Shown: positions 1 to 8,262 of the stretch, in pieces
Layout: every line of letters begins with the position of its first letter
How positions within the stretch are numbered: position 1 is the first letter of the stretch
Assembly: GCF_011947365.2 (NCBI RefSeq)
Contig: NZ_JAAVSH020000001.1
Span: forward strand, 2,908,762-2,941,601
Direction: 5' to 3'
Source: an endosymbiont of Lamellibrachia barhami
GTDB taxonomy: Bacteria > Pseudomonadota > Gammaproteobacteria > Chromatiales > Chromatiaceae
Length of the DNA: 32,840 nucleotides
Notes under the pieces: generated by a model
The model's database searches: none
What the model was told of the DNA's origin: nothing
The model's input: the letters and a program-made list of their open reading frames with translations, nothing else
Position numbers and translations under genes: made by a program

Positions 1-60
1 CTCAAGTTTCGGAGGTCGTGGTGGTTGGCATGGGGTGTGGCTTCTCTAGATGCGACGAAC

Positions 61-142
61 GTAGGGTGCAACCCGCGCACCAGGATTGCTCATTCCGGTG
101 CGCACAGCACACCCTACCAGAACGTAGGGTGCGCTGCGCACC
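61..142. repeat. GTAGGGTGC-type short inverted repeats
   Basis: Three copies of the core GTAGGGTG lie here: direct at 61-68, inverted at 110-117 (CACCCTAC) and direct again at 124-131. The last copy runs into a perfect small hairpin, GGTGCGC-T-GCGCACC, at 128-142. Repeats of this kind are common between genes in proteobacteria. No gene is supported between 1 and 175; the short open frame there is only the repeat read through. It lies downstream of the iron transporter operon, so it could act as a transcript 3' end, but no T-run is seen. Confidence 0.6.
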
Positions 143-175
143 ATGATTGCTTTCGTTGTGTCCGGGTTGTTCGAT

Positions 176-1225
176 CTAGACTGACTCTGCTACAGGAAAT
201 AGCACCGTGTGATCCAGATCCAATCCTACGGTGAGGCTCTCTCCCAGCGAAAAATTATCCCGTCCGTGGGTGATGTAGAGGATCTCAGCGCCGCTCTGTA
301 ATCGCAATCGATAGAGGATATCCGCGCCACGGAACGCCTTGCTGACCACTTGTGTGGTCACGCCATCAGGTTGACGAACCACATCGTCGGGTCGCAGCAG
401 TATCTCCATGTTGCCGGTATGCGCAGCCTCAGTGCTGACCTCCGGTAATGGTCCCAGCTCACTGATCAGTCGGCCCCGGTTATCCCGCACCACAGGCAGC
501 AGAGCACCCTGACCGATAAAACCCGCCACGAAACGGTTTGCGGGGGTGTGGTAGAGGTTGAAGGCGGTGTCCCACTGCTGGATTAGACCGGACTGCATCA
601 CCGCGATCCGATCCGCCATGGCGAAGGCCTCATGCTGATCGTGGGTGACCAGGAGCGCGGTGGTACCTTCGCGCTTCAGTATCTCCCGCACCTCTCTTGC
701 CAGGCTCTCCCTCAGGTCCACATCCATGCTGGAGAAGGGTTCATCCATCAGCAACAGTGTCGGCTCCGGCGCCAGCGCCCGGGCGAGGGCGATGCGCTGC
801 TGCTGCCCGCCGGAGAGTTGGTGGGGAAAGAGCGAACCGGCGTCCGGCAGCTCCACCAGTCGCAGCAGTGATTCGATGCGTTTGCGCCGCTCTTTGCCGG
901 GTCGGTCGGCGATGCCGAAAGCGATATTGTCCGCCACATTCAGGTGGGGGAAGAGGGCAAAGTCCTGAAACACCATGCCGAGGTGGCGCTGTTCCGGGGC
1001 GAGGGTGTTGCCGGGGCGACTCACAGCAGACTGTTTGAGGTCGATGCTGCCGGCGCGGATCGGCTCGAATCCGGCGATGGCGCGCAACAGAGTGGTTTTG
1101 CCGCAACCGGAGGGACCGAGCAGACAGCCGATCTCCCCCGCTTGCAGATCATAGGTGATCCCTTTTACGACTTCCGTGTCGTCGTAGGCGATATGCACAT
1201 CGTTGAGCGCCAGCAGCTTATTCAT
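176..1225 (-). CDS. fbpC: Fe(III) ABC transporter ATP-binding protein
   Basis: This is the cytoplasmic ATPase that powers ferric iron import. The 349-residue protein has Walker A GPSGCGKTT near residue 38, the signature LSGGQQQRIALARAL near 137, Walker B LLLMDEPFSSMD and the H-loop VTHDQ. A C-terminal region of about 100 residues fits the TOBE-like domain of the FbpC/CysA/PotA group. The ATG at 1225 has a GGAG eight bases upstream. It overlaps the end of the permease gene by 8 bp, which indicates translational coupling in an fbpABC operon. Iron as substrate is inferred from the tyrosine pair in the neighbouring binding protein and from the Fur-like box. A polyamine or thiamine substrate is less likely. 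Confidence 0.9.
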   Translation of the reverse strand: MNKLLALNDVHIAYDDTEVVKGITYDLQAGEIGCLLGPSGCGKTTLLRAIAGFEPIRAGSIDLKQSAVSRPGNTLAPEQRHLGMVFQDFALFPHLNVADNIAFGIADRPGKERRKRIESLLRLVELPDAGSLFPHQLSGGQQQRIALARALAPEPTLLLMDEPFSSMDVDLRESLAREVREILKREGTTALLVTHDQHEAFAMADRIAVMQSGLIQQWDTAFNLYHTPANRFVAGFIGQGALLPVVRDNRGRLISELGPLPEVSTEAAHTGNMEILLRPDDVVRQPDGVTTQVVSKAFRGADILYRLRLQSGAEILYITHGRDNFSLGESLTVGLDLDHTVLFPVAESV

Positions 1226-2891
1226 GGATTTCTCCGGATCTTCGGATGGCGCGGCTGAGCAGGATCACCGGCACAATGCCCACTGCCACGATGGATAGGG
1301 CGGCGATGGACGAATCGGCCAAGCGTTCATCCGAGGCGAGTTCATAGGCTCTGACCGCCAGGGTGTTAAAATTGAAAGGACGCAGAATCAGGGTCGCAGG
1401 CAACTCTTTCAGTACATCGACGAAGACCAGCAACATTGCAGTCAACAGTGCGCCGCGCATCATCGGCAGATGGACGCGCCGCAATACCTTTCCCGGCGCC
1501 AGCCCCAGTGAGCGTGCGGCATCATCCATATTTGGGGTGATCTTCGACAGGCCCGATTCCACCGACTGCAGTGAAACCGCCAGAAAGCGTACCGCATAGG
1601 AGAAGAGCAGCGCGAACACAGTACCGCTGAGCAGCAGGCCAGTGGAGAGGTCGAAGGTGCCGCGTATCCATTCGTCCAGGGTGTTGTCAAACCAGGCAAA
1701 AGGCAGCATCACCCCCACCGCGATCACTGTGCCGGGGATGGCGTATCCCATGGCGGAAAAGCGTACTGCGATGGTTACCGATTTCGAAGGGTGGAGACGT
1801 TGGCCATACCCCAGGAAGAGTGCCAGCATCAGGGTGAAGATTGCGGCGGCGCTCGCCAGTAACAGACTGTTGCCCGCCAACTGCAGGAAGCTCAGGTCGA
1901 TCGCCTCTTCTGCGATGGAGAGCGCCCACACCAACAGTTGACCTGCCGGTATAAGGAAGCCGAAGACCAGAGGGATGACGCAGATGGTGATGGCCGCATA
2001 ACGCTGCCAGCCCCTGAGCGGGTGGTGGATCGGGTGGCGATGGCGTCCACCGGTCTGATAAAAACGTTGGCCGCGGCGTGAATAGTGTTCCAGCAGGATC
2101 AGGATGAAAACAAAGCTCATCAGGAGTGCGGCAAGCTGGGCGGCTGCGGCGCTGTCGTTGAGGCCGAACCAGGTGCGGAAGATGCCTGTGGTGAAGGTGC
2201 TGATGCCGAAATACTGCACTGTGCCGTAGTCCGCCAGGGTCTCCATCAGGGCCAGGGAGAGGCCGGTGACGATGGCGGGTCGCGCCAGGGGCAGGGCGAT
2301 GGAGAGAAATATCCGCAGTGGGCCTGCCCCCAAGGCGCGGCCTGCCTCCAGGGTTGATGACGACTGCCCCATAAAACTGCTGCGCGCCATCATGAAGACG
2401 TAGGGATAGAGCACCAGGGAGAGCATGATGACTGCCCCGCCCAGGGAGCGGACCTCAGGAAAATAGTAGCCCCCCCCTTCCAGTCCGAAGCTGTCGCGCA
2501 GCCCGGTCTGAAGCGGACCGGCAAAATCGAGCAGACCGGTGTAGGTGTAGGCAATGATGTAGGCCGGTATCGCCAGGGGCAGCAGCAGGCTCCAGGCAAA
2601 AAATCGGCGCCCGGGAAAGTCATAGACAGCGATGACCCATGCGGTGGGGATACCAAGCAGCAGCACCCCGAACGCGACCCCTAAAACCAGCAGGGCCGAA
2701 TTGCTCAGATAGTCTGCGAGCACCGTCTCTGCGAGGTGGCTCCAGACCTCCCCCGCAGGGACGAAGATGAAGCTGAAGACGGTGAAGACCGGCAGCGCCA
2801 GCACCAGGGCAGAGAGCAATACGCCAGCCTGCCAGAGGCCGGGCCGGTGTAACGCCGTACGGTCTGTGGTGCTGTGAGTCGCTACTTCCAC
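1218..2891 (-). CDS. fbpB: Fe(III) ABC transporter permease
   Basis: This is an inner-membrane permease of 557 residues, the usual size for the fused FbpB/SfuB type that carries two copies of the binding-protein-dependent transport domain in one chain. Many hydrophobic segments are visible. Each half has an EAA-like loop: LEAGRALGAGPLRIFLSIALP in the first and MDDAARSLGLAPGKVLRRVHLP in the second. The start is GTG at 2891, inside the end of the binding-protein gene (10 bp overlap); no better in-frame start was found. With the ATPase and binding protein it forms a complete importer. Expression should follow the Fur-like promoter in front of the binding protein. Confidence 0.9.
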   Translation of the reverse strand: MEVATHSTTDRTALHRPGLWQAGVLLSALVLALPVFTVFSFIFVPAGEVWSHLAETVLADYLSNSALLVLGVAFGVLLLGIPTAWVIAVYDFPGRRFFAWSLLLPLAIPAYIIAYTYTGLLDFAGPLQTGLRDSFGLEGGGYYFPEVRSLGGAVIMLSLVLYPYVFMMARSSFMGQSSSTLEAGRALGAGPLRIFLSIALPLARPAIVTGLSLALMETLADYGTVQYFGISTFTTGIFRTWFGLNDSAAAAQLAALLMSFVFILILLEHYSRRGQRFYQTGGRHRHPIHHPLRGWQRYAAITICVIPLVFGFLIPAGQLLVWALSIAEEAIDLSFLQLAGNSLLLASAAAIFTLMLALFLGYGQRLHPSKSVTIAVRFSAMGYAIPGTVIAVGVMLPFAWFDNTLDEWIRGTFDLSTGLLLSGTVFALLFSYAVRFLAVSLQSVESGLSKITPNMDDAARSLGLAPGKVLRRVHLPMMRGALLTAMLLVFVDVLKELPATLILRPFNFNTLAVRAYELASDERLADSSIAALSIVAVGIVPVILLSRAIRRSGEIHE

Positions 2892-3916
2892 CCGGCTCGA
2901 TCCATGATCCTCACTGCCTCCGCATTATTCTGACCGAGTTTGGCCAGATTCAGCTGATCCGCTTTGAAACTGCCCCACTGTTTGAGCAGGTCACTCCATT
3001 CGACCCCCTCTCGAACCGGGTACTCATAGTTGGCCTCGGCATACCACGACTGGGAATCCGGCGTGACCAGGAACTCCATCAGCCGGATGGCGTTGGCCCT
3101 GTTTTTCGCGGCTTGAGTCAGCATGACGCCACTGATGTTGACGTGGGCGCCGCGGCCGGACTGGTTGGGCCAGAAGATGGCGACCTTATCCGCTGCGGTT
3201 TGTTGCGACGGGTCTTTCCCTTTGATCATCTTGCCCAGATAGTAGGTATTGGCGATAGCGATGTCGCACTGGCCGGCTGCTGCCGCCTTGATCTGGTCGC
3301 GGTCTCCGCCTTTGGGTTTGCGGGCGAGATTTTTCACCAGGCCGTTGGCCCAGCGCTGGGTTTTATCCTTGCCATCGTGGGAGAGCATGGAGGCAACCAG
3401 CGACTGGTTGTAGATATTGCCGGAGGAGCGGATACAGATCTTCTTCGCCCACTTGGGCTCGGCCAGCGCCTCATAGGTGGAGAGTTCGTCTGCCGACACC
3501 TTGCCTTTGACATAGATGATGGGGCGCGCTCGCAGGGAGAGTCCAAACCAGTGGCCCTCCGGATCACGATAGGTGGCGGGAATGGCATCCTTGAGCATGG
3601 CGGAGGAGACGCTCTGAGTCACGCCGGCGCTTTTAGCCCGGTAGAGTCGCCCCGCATCGGTGGTGATGAGCAGATCCGCAGGACTGTTTCTGCCCTCCAG
3701 TTGCAGGCGTTTCAGCAGGGCATCGGCCTTGCCGGTCACCAGATTGACCTGTATGCCGGTCTGCGCGGAGAAGCGGTCAAGTAGTGGCTTGATCAGTGCC
3801 TCCTTGCGTGCTGAGTAGAGATTGACCTCTTCGGCGGCAAAGGCCGTGCTGGAGAATGAGGTCGCAGCAACCAGGGTCGCCAGCAGGGAAATTATGTAGA
3901 GGGATGCCTTTCTCAT
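2882..3916 (-). CDS. fbpA: Periplasmic Fe(III)-binding protein
   Basis: This is the solute-binding protein of the importer, 344 residues, starting with a clear Sec signal peptide (MRK, a hydrophobic stretch, cleavage near AFA-A at residue 27). The mature part opens with EEVNLYSARKE, typical of the FbpA/IdiA family. The adjacent tyrosines in NTYYLG (about Y225-Y226) correspond to the iron-ligand tyrosine pair of this family. It is the first gene of the operon and overlaps fbpB. The ATG at 3916 has GGAG about 11 bases upstream. A sigma-70 promoter overlapping a Fur-like box lies just upstream, so induction under iron limitation is expected. Binding of free Fe3+ rather than a siderophore is a family-based inference. 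Confidence 0.92.
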   Translation of the reverse strand: MRKASLYIISLLATLVAATSFSSTAFAAEEVNLYSARKEALIKPLLDRFSAQTGIQVNLVTGKADALLKRLQLEGRNSPADLLITTDAGRLYRAKSAGVTQSVSSAMLKDAIPATYRDPEGHWFGLSLRARPIIYVKGKVSADELSTYEALAEPKWAKKICIRSSGNIYNQSLVASMLSHDGKDKTQRWANGLVKNLARKPKGGDRDQIKAAAAGQCDIAIANTYYLGKMIKGKDPSQQTAADKVAIFWPNQSGRGAHVNISGVMLTQAAKNRANAIRLMEFLVTPDSQSWYAEANYEYPVREGVEWSDLLKQWGSFKADQLNLAKLGQNNAEAVRIMDRAGWK

Positions 3917-3943
3917 GGAAAAATAGAACTCCGTGATGCGTAA

Positions 3944-3986
3944 TGATAATGAGAAAGATTCTCAATACTTTTTGTGAAAAAGTCAA
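3944..3986 (-). promoter_or_regulatory. Fur-like box overlapping fbpA promoter
   Basis: A near-perfect 7-1-7 dyad, TGAGAAA-G-ATTCTCA, lies at 3950-3964, and an overlapping TGATAAT starts at 3944. Together they resemble overlapping Fur boxes. On the minus strand a -35 TTGACT (3981-3986) and a -10 GAGAAT (3958-3963) are separated by exactly 17 bases, so the box covers the -10. Fur binding there would block RNA polymerase. Confidence 0.8.
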
Positions 3987-4031
3987 CAGTGAGTCTGCAG
4001 AAGGATATAAAGGGAGATACGAGGAGAGAGA

Positions 4032-4115
4032 GCGTTTGCCGGTTCAAGCGTAGCGGAACCGGCAAACGCAGTTTGATATTTCGGGTGATTGCCTGATCCG
4101 CTACGCTTGATCAGG
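4032..4115. repeat. Paired REP/BIME-like hairpins
   Basis: Two hairpins lie in the 223-bp gap between fbpA and the cupin gene. The first (4032-4069) has perfect 14-bp arms around AAGCGTAGCG. The second (4092-4115) has 7-bp arms CCTGATC/GATCAGG around CGCTACGCTT. The two loops are reverse complements, so the units are head-to-head, as in BIMEs. Related units occur near 4.9-5.0, 7.1 and 8.3 kb. Confidence 0.7.
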
Positions 4116-4139
4116 CCTACGAATCCAACATGTTTGGTG

Positions 4140-4628
4140 TTACAAAGCTGGGACGCGATTGCCGGGCTGGGCTGTGCGGTACCACTGTTCCATTGGAACC
4201 GCTTCCGCGGAGCCTTCAAGGGGCGCCCAGGCGGCGAAATTCTCCTCTGCCACCGGTTTGAACGGCCCCTCCTTGAATTCAAACACCACTGTATCGGGCG
4301 CCAGGGCCACCAGTCCGTGCCAGGCTCCCTCGGGCAGTTCCACGCCGTGCACCGGTCCACCGGCTTTCAGTTCGGTGCGGCTGAGCAGTACGCCACTATC
4401 GTCGAAGGTGAGATAGGCCAACTTCCCCTGGAGTACCAACAGCGTCTCCCAAGTGGCGGGATCGGCATGTCGGTGGGGACGATAATAGGTGCCGGGCTGC
4501 ATCGCCATGGCGAGTCGCTGTACACTGGCGTCGGGACTCGGGTGAAAACAGTGATGGGCGCGCAACCGGGGGGAGCTGCGGGAATCCTCAATCAGTTGGC
4601 GGGTGACGGTCTTATCAAACAGTTTCAT
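4140..4628 (-). CDS. WbuC-family cupin-fold metalloprotein
   Basis: This is a 162-residue single-domain protein with a WbuC-like layout. The N-terminal part includes RAHHCFHPSPDASVQRLAMAMQPGTYYRPHRH; the centre of the cupin has RPHRHADPATWETLLVLQGK, with His and Glu placed as metal ligands; and a second cupin motif is WHGLVALAPDTVVFEFKEGPF. WbuC proteins are often found near O-antigen or polysaccharide genes, but their reaction is not established, and no such genes are near here. The ATG at 4628 gives the length expected for the family; the ribosome site is weak. It stands alone between repeats, with a divergent small gene 36 bp upstream. Probably cytoplasmic; no signal peptide is seen. Confidence 0.75.
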   Translation of the reverse strand: MKLFDKTVTRQLIEDSRSSPRLRAHHCFHPSPDASVQRLAMAMQPGTYYRPHRHADPATWETLLVLQGKLAYLTFDDSGVLLSRTELKAGGPVHGVELPEGAWHGLVALAPDTVVFEFKEGPFKPVAEENFAAWAPLEGSAEAVPMEQWYRTAQPGNRVPAL

Positions 4629-4664
4629 CGATATGTTCTTAGTTGTGCTGGGGGGAGCCAGTGT

Positions 4665-4904
4665 ATGTTCTGTTGGTCACAAATCAAAATCCCAGGATGG
4701 TGGATGGCCTTGGGGCTGTCGCCACTGCGGGGGTGCGCCGACAGTGAGGTGCCGCAGGGTACGGGAGAGGATTCCTGGAGCAGTGAACAAGAGGTGGTTT
4801 TCCAGCTTCGTGAGGTGATCAAATACGAGGAGAGTCGCCAGCAAGAGGAAGTGGCGCGTTTGCAGTCTTTGGGTATTGAACCAGTAAAGATTCCCCATCC
4901 TTGA
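4665..4904 (+). CDS. Predicted small lipoprotein
   Basis: This is a 79-codon reading frame that I support from its signals rather than from homology. GGGGGAG lies about eight bases before the ATG at 4665. The N-terminus MFCWSQIKIPGWWMALGLSPLRGC has basic, hydrophobic and lipobox-like (LRGC) parts, and the predicted mature chain starts at that Cys, followed by Ala-Asp. The mature region is acidic, then forms an amphipathic charged helix (SEQEVVFQLREVIKYEESRQQEEVARLQSLGIEP). Asp after the +1 Cys position is not strictly at +2 (Ala is), so outer-membrane sorting is the more likely fate. The gene is divergent from the cupin gene. No family is recognised, and a chance frame remains possible. Confidence 0.5.
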   Translation: MFCWSQIKIPGWWMALGLSPLRGCADSEVPQGTGEDSWSSEQEVVFQLREVIKYEESRQQEEVARLQSLGIEPVKIPHP

Positions 4905-4935
4905 CTGGTGTCCATCCGGAAATCTATTGCCGTAG

Positions 4936-5016
4936 CCCGGATGAAGCTTGCGTAATCCGGGAACAGACTATGGAGCAGCTACCTATCTTCCTGGATTCCG
5001 CTACGCTTCATTCAGG
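4936..5016. repeat. Paired REP-like hairpins
   Basis: The first unit, 4936-4961, has arms CCCGGAT and ATCCGGG. The second, 4990-5016, has near-complementary arms CCTGGAT and ATTCAGG around the shared core CCGCTACGCTTC. They sit in the gap between the small lipoprotein gene and the end of lnt, the same kind of location as the pairs at 4.0 and 7.1 kb. Confidence 0.6.
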
Positions 5017-5047
5017 CTACAATTATTCACCTGTTTCCGGAAAGACA

Positions 5048-6580
5048 CTAACTATCAGATCGCCTCAATCTTCTATGTGCGCAGGGATAGGCGAATATCA
5101 GACTCATCAGTAGCAGCGTGAGGATCGGCAGATTGCCCAGACTGGCATAGGGTGTGCTGCCGGACATGGGCTGTATCTGCCCCAGCAGGACATCTTTTTT
5201 CAGCAGGGGTGAAGCCTTAACCAGTCCGCCATGAGGATCGATGATTGCCGACACGCCGGTGTTGGTCGAGCGCAGCAGATACCGTCCCGTCTCCAACGCC
5301 CGCATGCGGGCGATCTGCAGATGCTGGTGAGGCGCCAGAGAGTCTCCGAACCAGGCATCGTTGCTGGCGTTGATCAGATAGGCCGCCTCCGGCAAGGCCT
5401 GGATCATCTCATTGCCGAAGGCGTCTTCGTAACAGATCGACATGCCGACCTGATGATTGCCAACCGTCATCAATGGTTTGGCTCTGGTACCGGCAGAAAA
5501 ATCCGACATCGGAATGGTGAGGAAATCAACCAGTGGATTGAGTATCGATTTGAAGGGCAGAAACTCAGTGAAAGGAACCAGATGACGTTTGTAGTAGTAG
5601 TCTCGCAGACCACCGGCGCTGACCATGGTGTTGAAGTAGGTTTGCCTCTCCTCATCCATTCGTACCACCCCAAATACCAGATGAGCGTCGTTGTTCTTCA
5701 GCGCGGACTCAAGCGGCTGGACGAATGGCTCGTCCACCTGGGAGAGGAAAGCCGGTATAGCGGTTTCCGGCCAGATGATGAGATCGTTGTCGAGATGGAT
5801 GCGGGTCTCGGTGGCGTAGAGTCGCAGGGTGTCCAGCAGTTGATCCGGTTGCCACTTCTTCTCCTGGGGAATGTTGCCCTGGATCAGGGCGACCCGCAGA
5901 GGATCGCCGTAGGGTTGGGTCCAGGATACCTGCTGCAGACCCCAGCCGACGCCCCAGAGCAGCAGGGCAGCGAGTGCCGTCCGGCGTTTTTCGGTCGATA
6001 AAACAAACGTCAGCAGCAGACCCGCGGAGAGTGCAGCAGCCCAGCTGCTGCCCAGCCCCCCCAGCAGTGGACTATAACCTGCGAGGGGTGAGTCGATCTG
6101 TGAGTGGCCGAGTTGCAGCCAGGGGAAACCGCTGAGAAACCAGCCACGAAGCCACTCAGACGCGACCCAAATGGTGGGGTAGATTACGAGCAGGCGCTGG
6201 CTTGTGGTACTTTTAAAACGGCTGGCGATCCAGCCGGCCAGGCCGTAGTAGAGGGCCGCCACCAGGACGAAGAGGGTGGTGATCAACAGAGGCGGAAACC
6301 AGCCGAGATTGCCGAACTGGGCGATGCTGACGTGCAGCCACGAGACACCACTGCCCATCAAACCAAGGCCGTAGATGAGTCCAAGCTGAAAACCGCTCCA
6401 GCGTCGGTTTTTCAGCCAGAGCAGGAAAAGCAGCGCAGGCCCAACAACGGCCAGCGGCCAGATATTGAAGGGTGCGAAGGCAAGGGTGGTCACTGCACCT
6501 GCAAGCAGCGCCAGAAGGGCGCCTGGTCCGGCTTCGATCCACTGGATGAACCTGGATCGGGCGGATTCCGCCAGACTCAC
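5048..6580 (-). CDS. lnt: Apolipoprotein N-acyltransferase
   Basis: Lnt adds the third acyl chain to the N-terminal cysteine of lipoproteins in the inner membrane. The 510-residue protein has several N-terminal membrane spans followed by a nitrilase-like CN-hydrolase domain. The expected catalytic triad is visible: Glu in WPETAIP (about E272), Lys in YYKRHLVPF (about K331) and Cys in SICYEDAFG (about C383). A last hydrophobic segment lies near the C-terminus. Its ATG overlaps the ybeY stop by 4 bp, so the two are translationally coupled. In many relatives corC (ybeX) lies between these genes; it is missing here. The length is normal and the gene appears intact. Confidence 0.95.
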   Translation of the reverse strand: MSLAESARSRFIQWIEAGPGALLALLAGAVTTLAFAPFNIWPLAVVGPALLFLLWLKNRRWSGFQLGLIYGLGLMGSGVSWLHVSIAQFGNLGWFPPLLITTLFVLVAALYYGLAGWIASRFKSTTSQRLLVIYPTIWVASEWLRGWFLSGFPWLQLGHSQIDSPLAGYSPLLGGLGSSWAAALSAGLLLTFVLSTEKRRTALAALLLWGVGWGLQQVSWTQPYGDPLRVALIQGNIPQEKKWQPDQLLDTLRLYATETRIHLDNDLIIWPETAIPAFLSQVDEPFVQPLESALKNNDAHLVFGVVRMDEERQTYFNTMVSAGGLRDYYYKRHLVPFTEFLPFKSILNPLVDFLTIPMSDFSAGTRAKPLMTVGNHQVGMSICYEDAFGNEMIQALPEAAYLINASNDAWFGDSLAPHQHLQIARMRALETGRYLLRSTNTGVSAIIDPHGGLVKASPLLKKDVLLGQIQPMSGSTPYASLGNLPILTLLLMSLIFAYPCAHRRLRRSDS

Positions 6581-7038
6581 AGGGAGGATTCCGCGTAGGG
6601 ATCGCTGAATCCCAGTTCGTGCAGGATCTGCCGCTCCCGTGCCTCCATGATTTCAGCTTCATTTTCGTCAAGATGGTCGAAGCCCTGCAGATGCAGCATC
6701 CCGTGTACTGTCATGTGCGCCCAGTGGGACAGGGCTGACTTGTTCTGCGCTTCAGCCTCCCGCATCACCACCGGTGCGCAGATCACCAGATCCCCCAGCA
6801 GGTTACTGGGAACTTGCGGGGGGGCTTCGAAAGGGAAGGAGAGTACATTGGTGGGACGATCCTTGCCGCGATAATCACGGTTCAGCGCCCGGCTCTCCGC
6901 CTCATCGACGATCCGAATCACCACTTCTACGGCTTTCTCCCTCTTTACCAACGCCGCCTGAGCCCATTGGATGAATCGCTTTTTCGTCGGCAGATCAACT
7001 CTCTCGGTGGCGTTTTGGATTTCAATTTCTAAGTGCAT
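6577..7038 (-). CDS. ybeY: Endoribonuclease YbeY
   Basis: YbeY is a zinc-dependent single-strand endoribonuclease involved in 16S rRNA 3'-end maturation and ribosome quality control. The 153-residue protein has the diagnostic metal-binding motif HGMLHLQGFDH in the last third. It also has the conserved upstream RALNRDYRGKDRPTNVLSFPFE segment. The length is typical. It is coupled to lnt by a 4-bp overlap and follows ybeZ after a gap filled with REP-like hairpins, so the ybeZ-ybeY link has been opened by repeat insertion. The start is ATG at 7038. Confidence 0.95.
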   Translation of the reverse strand: MHLEIEIQNATERVDLPTKKRFIQWAQAALVKREKAVEVVIRIVDEAESRALNRDYRGKDRPTNVLSFPFEAPPQVPSNLLGDLVICAPVVMREAEAQNKSALSHWAHMTVHGMLHLQGFDHLDENEAEIMEARERQILHELGFSDPYAESSL

Positions 7039-7065
7039 GGCGGCGCTATCCTGCGCAGCAGCAAG

Positions 7066-7151
7066 TAGGCCCGGTCAAGCTCGCGGACCGGGCAATGCGG
7101 TGGTGTAACGAGATCCAGCAGCGCCGGTTCCGCAAGCTTGAACCGGCCTAC
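7066..7151. repeat. BIME-like pair of hairpins between ybeZ and ybeY
   Basis: Hairpin one (7069-7093) pairs GCCCGGTC with GACCGGGC. Hairpin two (7123-7147) pairs GCCGGTTC with GAACCGGC. The loops AAGCTCGCG and CGCAAGCTT are related in inverted orientation, and the whole unit is bounded by GTAGG and CCTAC. It fills the 142-bp gap between two genes that are normally tightly linked. Stems differ from the other copies while remaining paired. Confidence 0.7.
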
Positions 7152-7180
7152 AGATGGTGAGCAGACAATTGACATCAAAA

Positions 7181-8236
7181 CTAACCAATATGCCCTTTTG
7201 TGTCGCTATCACCCGTCTGATCAAAGTCATCGTAGGCGCGCACGATCCGCTGGACCAGGTGATGCCGCACCACATCGCGGGCATTGAAAAAGGTGAAGCT
7301 GATACCGTCCACCTGGCCCAGAACCTCAACGGCCTGACGCAGGCCTGAACGCTGACCGCGTGGCAGGTCGGTCTGGGTGACATCGCCGGTGATAACGGCA
7401 GTGGAGCCAAAGCCGATACGGGTGAGAAACATCTTCATCTGCTCAGGCGTGGTGTTCTGGGCTTCATCCAGAATAATGAAGGCGTCGTTGAGGGTGCGTC
7501 CCCGCATATAGGCAAGTGGCGCCACTTCGATGACGTTGCGCTCAATCAGCTTGCTGACCTTCTCGAAGCCGAGCATCTCATAAAGTGCGTCATAGAGTGG
7601 CCGCAGATAGGGGTCTATCTTCTGTGCCAGATCGCCGGGCAGGAAACCGAGCCGCTCACCAGCCTCAACAGCAGGACGTACCAGGAGGATCCGCCGTACC
7701 TGGTCCCGCTCCATGGCCTCCACTGCGCAGGCGACCGCCAGATAGGTTTTGCCGGTGCCTGCGGGGCCCACGCCGAAGTTGATGTCGTGAGCCAGGATCT
7801 TGTGCAGGTACTCTTGCTGATTGGGACCGCGAGGGCGTATCAGACCCCGCCGGGTCTTGATGACCGTCTCCGGCAGATCGGCCGGTTTGTCTGTCTGAAC
7901 CTGTGCGTCGATGCCGGACTCCTGCAGAAACAGATGGACGCGCTTGGGGTCGAGGATTTCATCTTGTGCAACGTCATAGAGATTCTGCAAAACCTGCTTT
8001 CCTGCACCCACGGCATCTGCGTCGCCGATCAGACGAAAATGGTAACCCCGGTTGCTGATCTCTATGCCCAGACGGCGTTCGATCTGACGCAGATGTTCAT
8101 CGAGCTGGCCGCTGACATTGGCAAGCCGTTCGTTGTCTTCAGGTTCGAGGGAGAAATCGAGGGAATCAGGATGATCAGACAAAGGAGATACCGGGTTGGA
8201 AAGGGTTTGAGCAAGGAGCGGATAGTCTAACTGCAA
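7181..8236 (-). CDS. ybeZ: PhoH-like ATPase YbeZ
   Basis: This is a P-loop ATPase of the PhoH family, thought to act with YbeY in RNA metabolism. The roughly 351-residue chain has Walker A GPAGTGKTY near residue 160 and Walker B FIILDEAQN. It also has the family segments LLVRPAVEAGERLGFLPGDL and TGDVTQTDLPRG. The N-terminal part contains EDNERLANVSGQLDEHLRQIERRLGIEI, usual for YbeZ. The start is uncertain: the longest frame begins at a TTG (8236) with a weak ribosome site, no in-frame ATG is seen near the expected N-terminus, and another TTG lies inside. The C-terminal tail is short and acidic. Confidence 0.92.
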   Translation of the reverse strand: MQLDYPLLAQTLSNPVSPLSDHPDSLDFSLEPEDNERLANVSGQLDEHLRQIERRLGIEISNRGYHFRLIGDADAVGAGKQVLQNLYDVAQDEILDPKRVHLFLQESGIDAQVQTDKPADLPETVIKTRRGLIRPRGPNQQEYLHKILAHDINFGVGPAGTGKTYLAVACAVEAMERDQVRRILLVRPAVEAGERLGFLPGDLAQKIDPYLRPLYDALYEMLGFEKVSKLIERNVIEVAPLAYMRGRTLNDAFIILDEAQNTTPEQMKMFLTRIGFGSTAVITGDVTQTDLPRGQRSGLRQAVEVLGQVDGISFTFFNARDVVRHHLVQRIVRAYDDFDQTGDSDTKGHIG

Positions 8237-8262
8237 TTGCCGCTGCCAGCCAGATACTGTCG

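Noticed and set aside
25-234. Small plus-strand open frame
   Set aside because: It consists of GTAGGGTGC repeats and the antisense of fbpC; no ribosome site or family.
3113-3784. 223-codon plus-strand frame opposite fbpA
   Set aside because: Antisense shadow of a well-supported gene; composition follows the opposite strand.
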